Positions 59,032 to 64,000 of a DNA stretch of 64,000 nt are shown piece after piece. Both the position numbers and the translations under genes were made by a program. Source of the DNA: JBFAPK01 sp040676675 (GTDB lineage Bacteria; Actinomycetota; Actinomycetes; Mycobacteriales; Micromonosporaceae); NCBI RefSeq assembly GCF_040676675.1, contig NZ_JBFAPK010000005.1, forward strand, positions 186,001-250,000, read 5' to 3'. The notes below the pieces were generated by a model, which worked only from the letters and a program-made list of their open reading frames with translations, did not search any database and was not told where the DNA came from. Each line of letters starts with the position of its first letter. Positions within the stretch are counted from its first letter, which is position 1.

Positions 59032-60161
59032 GCGAGCCCCGCGAAGCGGTCGGCCCGGCGGCGGAACCGGTCCCGGTCGCGGGCGAAGACCTCGCCGGCG
59101 ACCTCGGCCAGGGCGCGGGCCGGGGCCACCAGATCGGTGCGGGACGCCCGCGCCACCGTGGCCGACCAGTCGTCCGGCACCGAGGCCGCGCCGCCCAGCG
59201 CGCCCGCGATGGCGCCGGCCATGGTGGCGGTCGAGTCGGCGTCGCGGCCGTAGTTGACCGCGCCGAGCACCGCCGGGCGCAGCTCGCCCTTCGCCACGAC
59301 CAGCATGCCGAGCGCCACCGGCAGCTCCTCGATCGCGTGCAGCCGGCTCGGCCGCCGCGCGCCGAGGCCGGGGCTGCGGTAGTCCTCGCCGACCGTGTCG
59401 TACGGGGCCACGGCGGCGCGCAGCGGCCCGATCGCCTCGCGCCAGTCGTCGTACCCCCGCGCGGCCTCGACCACGGCCTCGACCGCGGCCCGGGTGCCGT
59501 CGCGGCCCAGCTCCAGCGCGGCGGCGACCACGTCGTCCACGGTCGCGCCGGGCGCCATCGCGGCGGCCACCGCGGCGGCGAAGACCGCCGCGGCCTCCCG
59601 CCCGTAGCTGTGCTGGTGGGCGCCGGCGACCTCGACCGCCTCGGCGTACGCCCCGGCGGGGTCGCCCGCGTTCACGACCCCGACCGGGGCCATGTACATG
59701 GCGGCGCCGCAGTTGACGATGTTGCCGACGCCGGCCTCGCGCGGGTCGGCGTGCGCGTGGTGCAGGCGGGTGACCAGCCACCGCTCGGCCGCGGCCAGGC
59801 GGTGGAAGGTCAGCCCCTCCCGTTCCAGGTCCGGCAGGTAGACCACCCGCTCGATCAGGTCGGGCACGAGCAGCTCCGCCACGTCGTACGCGTCGAGATG
59901 GTCGCGCTTGCGCGCGTACGCCCGTACCAGCGCGTGGGTCATCAACGTGTCGTCGGTGATGTGCCCGTCGCCCTTGTGGTACGGCGCCATCGGCCGGGCG
60001 GTGGCCCAGTCGGCGTGGAACGGGGGCGCGATGCCCTCGACCCAACCGCCGTACCGGGCCCGGATCTGCTCGGGCAGCGCCGTTTCGGTGGCACCGCCGA
60101 GGGCGTCGCCCACGGCGGCGCCGACCAGGCAGCCGACCGACTTGTCGAGCAAGAGTTCCAT
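59028..60161 (-). CDS. ADP-ribosylglycohydrolase family protein, copy 3
   Basis: The 377 residues from ATG 60161 contain SVGCLVGAAVGDALGGATET at the start, the metal motif GHITDDTLMTHALVRAYARK and the C-terminal NYGRDADSTATMAGAIAGAL. It is the canonical ARH form and differs from copy 2, so the two probably act on different bonds or substrates. Its ATG follows the stop of the solute-binding-protein gene by two bases, linking it closely to the transporter. Confidence 0.9.
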   Translation of the reverse strand: MELLLDKSVGCLVGAAVGDALGGATETALPEQIRARYGGWVEGIAPPFHADWATARPMAPYHKGDGHITDDTLMTHALVRAYARKRDHLDAYDVAELLVPDLIERVVYLPDLEREGLTFHRLAAAERWLVTRLHHAHADPREAGVGNIVNCGAAMYMAPVGVVNAGDPAGAYAEAVEVAGAHQHSYGREAAAVFAAAVAAAMAPGATVDDVVAAALELGRDGTRAAVEAVVEAARGYDDWREAIGPLRAAVAPYDTVGEDYRSPGLGARRPSRLHAIEELPVALGMLVVAKGELRPAVLGAVNYGRDADSTATMAGAIAGALGGAASVPDDWSATVARASRTDLVAPARALAEVAGEVFARDRDRFRRRADRFAGLA

Positions 60162-60163
60162 GA

Positions 60164-61456
60164 CTACCTCAGGACCTGCTTCCCACCGTCGACCAGCTGG
60201 GTACCGAGCTGGTCGATCGAGATCTTGTTGGCGAAGTACTGCTGGAGCGCCGGGGTGGCGTACTTGGTCTTCCACTCCGGGTAGGCGTCCAGCTTCTGGA
60301 ACGGGGCCACGGTCAGGTCCTTGGCGCTGTCCGCGGCGACGTCCCAGCCCTGCTTGCCGCCGGTCGACTTCACCAGCTCGGCGTTGGCCTGCGTACCGGT
60401 CGGCACCAGCCAGTCGCCGTGGGCGAGGATCGCCATGTTGGTCGGGTTGAGGAAGTACTCCAGGAACTGCGCCGCCTGCTTCTGGTGCTTCGAGTCCGCC
60501 GAGATCGACAGCGTCTGCGGGTTGGCGGCCTGGTTGGCCGAGGTGCCCTTGATCGGCGGCAGGGTCACCCAGTCGAAGCCGGCCGGGGCCTGCTCCACCA
60601 TCTGCTGCCGCAGCGAGACCGAGCCGGGGATCATCGCGTACTTGCCGGCGAAGAAGCCGGGCAGGGTGTCCGCGCCGCTCATGCCGAGCGCGTCCGGCGC
60701 GGCGCTCTTGTCGGTGTAGAGCATGTCGTGGATGCGCTTGGGGACCTCGCGCTCGGGGGCGCCGACGCGTACCTCGGTCTTGCCCCCGTCGGTGTAGAAG
60801 TACTTGCCGTCGAAGTTGAGCGCCAGGTTCATCACCCGGTTGGTCGGGGACTTCAGCGCCCACGCCGCCCCGTACCGGCCGGGCCCGGTCAGTTTCTTCG
60901 CGTTGGCCTGGAACTCGTCCCAGGTCCAGCCGCCGTCGGCCGGCGGTACGGCGATGTTGGCCGCGTCGAGCAGCTTCTTGTTGGCGATGACGACCTGCGA
61001 CTCCAGCAGGAACGGCGCCCCGGTGACCTTGCCGTCGAAGGTGGCGGTGTCCCAGATGCCCTTGTCGATCTGGTCCTTGAAGCTGTCGGAGAGCAGAGAA
61101 GAAAGGTCGGCGAGGTAGCCCTGCTTGCTGAACTCACCGATCGAGGCCGCCTCGTAGTGGATGATGTCCGGCGCGTCGCCGCCCTCGAACGAGGTCAGCA
61201 ACTGGTCGTGTACGGAGTTCCAGTCGCCCTGGACGTACTCCACCTGGATGTCCGGGTGGTCGGCGTTCCACTTGGCGACCAGGTCCTTGTTGGCCTGGAG
61301 CGACTCCTTCTGCCAGGCGAGGCTGAGGAAACGCAGCTTGACCGGTCCGGAGCTGTCGCCGGAGTCGCCCCCGCCGCACGCGGCGAGGGTGCTCAGCCCG
61401 ACGACGCCCGCCACCGCCGCGGCGGCGAGTCTGCGGTCGAATCTCGGTAGACGCAC
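60164..61456 (-). CDS. ABC transporter sugar-binding lipoprotein
   Basis: This 430-residue extracellular solute-binding protein of the carbohydrate (family 1) type starts at GTG 61456, with AGAGGAGG upstream. The lipoprotein signal VVGLSTLAACGGGDSGD has its Cys near 27. The fold begins VKLRFLSLAWQKESLQANKD and includes DAPDIIHYEAASIGEFSKQG and MIPGSVSLRQQMVEQ. Ligand is not predictable; given the neighbours, a ribosyl glycoside is possible. It is the third transporter gene, 47 bp after the MalG-type permease. Confidence 0.94.
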   Translation of the reverse strand: MRLPRFDRRLAAAAVAGVVGLSTLAACGGGDSGDSSGPVKLRFLSLAWQKESLQANKDLVAKWNADHPDIQVEYVQGDWNSVHDQLLTSFEGGDAPDIIHYEAASIGEFSKQGYLADLSSLLSDSFKDQIDKGIWDTATFDGKVTGAPFLLESQVVIANKKLLDAANIAVPPADGGWTWDEFQANAKKLTGPGRYGAAWALKSPTNRVMNLALNFDGKYFYTDGGKTEVRVGAPEREVPKRIHDMLYTDKSAAPDALGMSGADTLPGFFAGKYAMIPGSVSLRQQMVEQAPAGFDWVTLPPIKGTSANQAANPQTLSISADSKHQKQAAQFLEYFLNPTNMAILAHGDWLVPTGTQANAELVKSTGGKQGWDVAADSAKDLTVAPFQKLDAYPEWKTKYATPALQQYFANKISIDQLGTQLVDGGKQVLR

Positions 61457-61503
61457 CTGTGGTGCCTCCTCTACTGGTGGGGGTGGGTGGTGGGTGGGAC
61501 GGA

Positions 61504-62343
61504 TCAGCCCTTGACGGCGCCGGCCAGCGACCCGGAGGAGAGCCGGCGCTGCATGACGGCGAAGAAGACCAGGCTCGGCAGGGTGGCGAGCAGCGAGCCC
61601 GCCGCGAGCGGCCCGAGCCGGGCCGTGCCCTCGATGCCGACGAACCGGGCCAGGGCCACGGGCAGCGTCGCCAGCTCGGGCGTCTTGATCAGTACGAGGG
61701 CGAAGAAGAACTCGTTCCAGGCGGAGATGAACGAGAAGAGCGCGGTGGCGACCAGCCCGGGTGCGAGCAGCGGGAAGACCACCCGACGCAGCACCTGCAG
61801 CCGGGTGGCGCCGTCGACCGAGGCGGCCTCCTCCAACTCGCGCGGGATGTTGCGGACGAAGCCCTGCAGCATCCAGAGCGCGAACGGCAGCGCCCAGACC
61901 ACGTAGATCAGGATCAGCCCGGCGTGCGTGTTGGCGAGCCCCGCCTGCCGCAGCACCAGGAAGATCGGGATGATCAGCAGTACGAACGGGAAGAGCTGGG
62001 AGAGCAGCACCCAGCCCAGCGCCACCGTGCCGAGCCGGGTGCGGAACCGGGCCAGCGCGTACGCCGCCGGCGTGGCGACCAGCACGGTCAGCACCGCCGA
62101 GGCGAGCGAGACCTGGAGGCTGTTCCAGGCCGCCCGGCCGAGGTTCTGCTCGGTGAAGGCCTGGACGAAGTTCGACAGGGTCGGGTGCACCGGTATCAGG
62201 GTCGGGTGCAGCTTGACCAGCTCGCGCGGGGGCTTGAACGAGGTGGAGAGCAACCAGACCAGGGGAAAGGCCAGGAAGACCAGGTACGCCAGCAGGGCCA
62301 GGTACTGCAACGCCCGGCCCAGCCGGCTCGGCTTGCCGTACAT
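61504..62343 (-). CDS. Carbohydrate ABC permease (MalG type)
   Basis: This 279-residue inner-membrane permease has six helices. The EAA loop that contacts the ATPase reads EEAASVDGATRLQVLRRVVF PLLAPG (break added). Its ATG directly follows the TAG of the MalF-type gene with no gap. No ATPase is encoded in this operon; a shared MsiK-type ATPase encoded elsewhere is usual in actinomycetes. Confidence 0.95.
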   Translation of the reverse strand: MYGKPSRLGRALQYLALLAYLVFLAFPLVWLLSTSFKPPRELVKLHPTLIPVHPTLSNFVQAFTEQNLGRAAWNSLQVSLASAVLTVLVATPAAYALARFRTRLGTVALGWVLLSQLFPFVLLIIPIFLVLRQAGLANTHAGLILIYVVWALPFALWMLQGFVRNIPRELEEAASVDGATRLQVLRRVVFPLLAPGLVATALFSFISAWNEFFFALVLIKTPELATLPVALARFVGIEGTARLGPLAAGSLLATLPSLVFFAVMQRRLSSGSLAGAVKG

Positions 62344-63279
62344 CTAGTTCGCCTCCCGGAGCCGGCGGCGCAGGTACACCGCGAGCAGGGCCACAATGAT
62401 CAGGACCATGGCGTTGCCGAGCGCCGCCGCGTAGCCGTAGTTGCCGTAGCGGAACGCCTCCTCGTACGCGAAGAGCATCGGCAGCATGGTCCGGCCGCCC
62501 GGCCCACCGTTGGTGAGCACGTAGACCAGCCCGAACGAGTTGAAGTTCCAGATGAAGTCCAGCGACGTGATCGCCACGATCACCGGGGCGAGCGCCGGCA
62601 GGGTCACCCCGCGGAAGCGCTGCCAGGTGCCGGCGCCGTCCACGGCGGCGGCCTCGTGCAGCTCGCGCGGCACCCCCTGCAACCCCGCCAGCAGTACGAC
62701 CGCGGTCTGCGGCAGCCCGGCCCAGACGCCGACGATGATCACTGCGGGGAGCGCGGTGCCGAAGTCGCCGAGCCAGTTGGTCCGCAGCGCGTCCGCGCCG
62801 AGCCGGTGCAGCAGCTCGTTGAGCAGCCCGGCGTCGGGGTGGTAGACGAGCCGCCAGAGGATGCCGACCACCACGGGCGGCATCGCCCAGGGCACGACGG
62901 CCAGCACCCGGGCCACCCCACGGAACCGCAGCTGCTGGTTGAGCAGCAGCGCCAGCCCGAGGGCGAGCAGGAACTGGAGCGCGGTCACCCCGAACGCCCA
63001 GACCAGTCCGATCCGGAACGACCCCCAGAAGAGCGAGTCGTGCAGCATCTCCCGGTAGTTCTCCAGCCCGGTGAAGCTGATCGTGACGTTGCGTCCGGCG
63101 CGGGCGTCGGTGAAGCCGAGGTAGATGCCGCGCAGCAGCGGGAAGACCGAGAGCACCACCACGGGCAGCAGCGACGGGAGCAGCAGCAGGTAGACCGTCG
63201 TACGGTCGGAGCGCGCCCGCCCCCGCCCACCCGGCCGGCGGGACGGTGCCTCGGGACGCGGCTCGGTCAGCGTGGTCAC
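62344..63279 (-). CDS. Carbohydrate ABC permease (MalF type)
   Basis: This 311-residue permease has a basic N-terminus (residues 1-28), six helices and the EAA loop HEAAAVDGAGTWQRFRGVTL. It forms the membrane channel with the MalG-type subunit. The GTG start overlaps the stop of the LacI-type regulator gene (GTGA), so the regulator is co-transcribed with its presumed target. Confidence 0.95.
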   Translation of the reverse strand: MTTLTEPRPEAPSRRPGGRGRARSDRTTVYLLLLPSLLPVVVLSVFPLLRGIYLGFTDARAGRNVTISFTGLENYREMLHDSLFWGSFRIGLVWAFGVTALQFLLALGLALLLNQQLRFRGVARVLAVVPWAMPPVVVGILWRLVYHPDAGLLNELLHRLGADALRTNWLGDFGTALPAVIIVGVWAGLPQTAVVLLAGLQGVPRELHEAAAVDGAGTWQRFRGVTLPALAPVIVAITSLDFIWNFNSFGLVYVLTNGGPGGRTMLPMLFAYEEAFRYGNYGYAAALGNAMVLIIVALLAVYLRRRLREAN

Positions 63280-64000
63280 GGCAGCACCTCCCGCACGGAA
63301 ACCGGCGCCGGCGGGGTGGGCGGCGTGCCGCCGGGGTGCGCGGGCGCGGGGACGTGCCGCACTACCGCCCCGGGGCGGCTCGACGCGCGCACGGCGAGGC
63401 TCGGCGCGACGTGCTCGCGGCGCGGCGGCAGCGACGGGTCGGCGATCCGCTCCAGCAGCAGCTCGGCGGCGCGGCGACCACGGGCGGCCGAGCCCAGCGA
63501 AACGCTGGAGAGCTGCGGGAAGGCCATCTGGGCCAGCTCGGTGTCGTCCATGCCGACCAGTGCCACCTCCTCGGGTACCCGGCGCCCGGCGCTGAGCAGC
63601 GCGTGCAGGGCACCGACGGCGATCAGGTCGTTGGCGCAGAGCAGCGCGTCCGGGTCGGCCCGCGCGATCAGCCGGGCGGCGGCGTCCCGCCCGGCCGCGT
63701 ACTGGAAGTCGCCGACCTCGACCAGCCGCTCGTCGAGGGCGACGCCGTGGCGGGCGAGCGCGGCCCGGAAGCCGGCGTCGCGGACGGCGCCCGGCACGGT
63801 GTCCAGCGGCCCGTTGACGAAGCCGATCCGCCGCCGGCCCGCCGCGACCAGGTGGTCCACGGCGAGCGCCACGCCGGCGGCGGAGTCGGTACGGACGTTG
63901 TCGACCGGCGCCTCCTCGGGCAGTTGCCCGACCACGACCACCGGTACCGGGCTGTCGACCAGCGCGCCGAGGTGCGCGTCGGTGATCCGGATCGGGGAGA
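63276..64000 (-). CDS. LacI-family regulator (5' end beyond window)
   Basis: The visible 241 residues are the periplasmic-binding-like effector domain of a LacI/GalR repressor: VRTDSAAGVALAVDHLVAAG, RRRIGFVNGPLDTVPGAVRD, DALLCANDLIAVGALHAL and VALVGMDDTELAQMAFPQLS. The helix-turn-helix lies outside the window. A Pro-rich C-terminal tail (about 25 residues) is extra. It heads the operon and likely responds to the imported sugar. Confidence 0.92.
   Translation of the reverse strand, partial: SPIRITDAHLGALVDSPVPVVVVGQLPEEAPVDNVRTDSAAGVALAVDHLVAAGRRRIGFVNGPLDTVPGAVRDAGFRAALARHGVALDERLVEVGDFQYAAGRDAAARLIARADPDALLCANDLIAVGALHALLSAGRRVPEEVALVGMDDTELAQMAFPQLSSVSLGSAARGRRAAELLLERIADPSLPPRREHVAPSLAVRASSRPGAVVRHVPAPAHPGGTPPTPPAPVSVREVLP

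Noticed and set aside
57655..60161. ARH enzymes as DraG-type regulators of nitrogenase
   Set aside because: No nif genes or DraT-type transferase are present; the transporter and kinase context points elsewhere.
1..64000. tRNA or rRNA genes
   Set aside because: I looked through the intergenic stretches for T-loop and acceptor-stem patterns and recognised none; a covariance search would be decisive.

Overview
The window is very GC-rich actinomycete DNA. Family content and gene order point to Micromonosporaceae, probably Micromonospora or a close relative. This is an inference from content, because there is no rRNA or other marker here. The stretch gatB ... gatA-gatC ... ligA ... methionine-synthase-like ... 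mnmA-cysteine desulfurase-etfA-etfB has the same order as the Rv3009c-Rv3029c region of Mycobacterium tuberculosis, so positions 4.8-22 kb look like conserved core chromosome. The sequence is draft quality: there are four runs of N (6472-6481, 45106-45202, 45435-45532, 46989-47080), three of them inside tandem coding repeats.

Layout. 1-4.6 kb: a partial membrane glycosyltransferase, a divergent secreted glucose/sorbosone dehydrogenase-like lipoprotein and a membrane-anchored metallophosphoesterase. 4.8-22 kb, minus strand: the core block (GatCAB tRNA amidotransferase, a GGDEF-EAL protein, DNA ligase, an ADP-ribosylglycohydrolase, tRNA thiolation and sulfur supply, electron transfer flavoprotein), with a secreted FG-GAP protein between gatA and gatB. 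22-33 kb: small membrane proteins, a large SARP/AfsR-type regulator, a drug-efflux-type ABC pair, a ThDP enzyme and an enoyl-CoA hydratase. 33-39.6 kb: a PrsW-type membrane protease flanked by two DUF6232 paralogues, a macrolide-type glycosyltransferase, an OsmC protein and a PEBP lipoprotein. 39.8-44.9 kb: an M48 protease, two paralogous Gly/Ser-tailed membrane proteins, an XRE/DUF397 regulator pair and two small proteins.

44.9-50.2 kb is a more AT-rich island. It has two exported proteins with different N-terminal catalytic domains (DUF1906 glycosidase-like and NlpC/P60-like) that carry the same 44-residue repeat, which I read as a PLL/DUF346-like beta-propeller. A TrmB/LuxR-type regulator is divergent from them, followed by a small exported FG-GAP-like protein.

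50.2-64 kb is a continuous minus-strand operon whose genes nearly all overlap by 1-4 bases: LacI regulator, two sugar ABC permeases, a solute-binding lipoprotein, two ADP-ribosylglycohydrolase-family enzymes, a ribokinase-type kinase, a TIM-barrel/SUMF fusion, an esterase/propeller fusion, a CaiB CoA-transferase and a CitE-type lyase. The simplest reading is a regulated uptake and catabolic pathway for a ribosyl-type glycoside. It is the best candidate here for an undescribed system.

Several short palindromic elements recur between genes. One 58-68 bp family has three copies (6417, 15443, 28425), always next to a gene 3' end; in one case it supplies the stop codon. Two further families and a MITE-like 165 bp element were also seen. 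I recognised no tRNA, rRNA, CRISPR array, transposase or replication origin.
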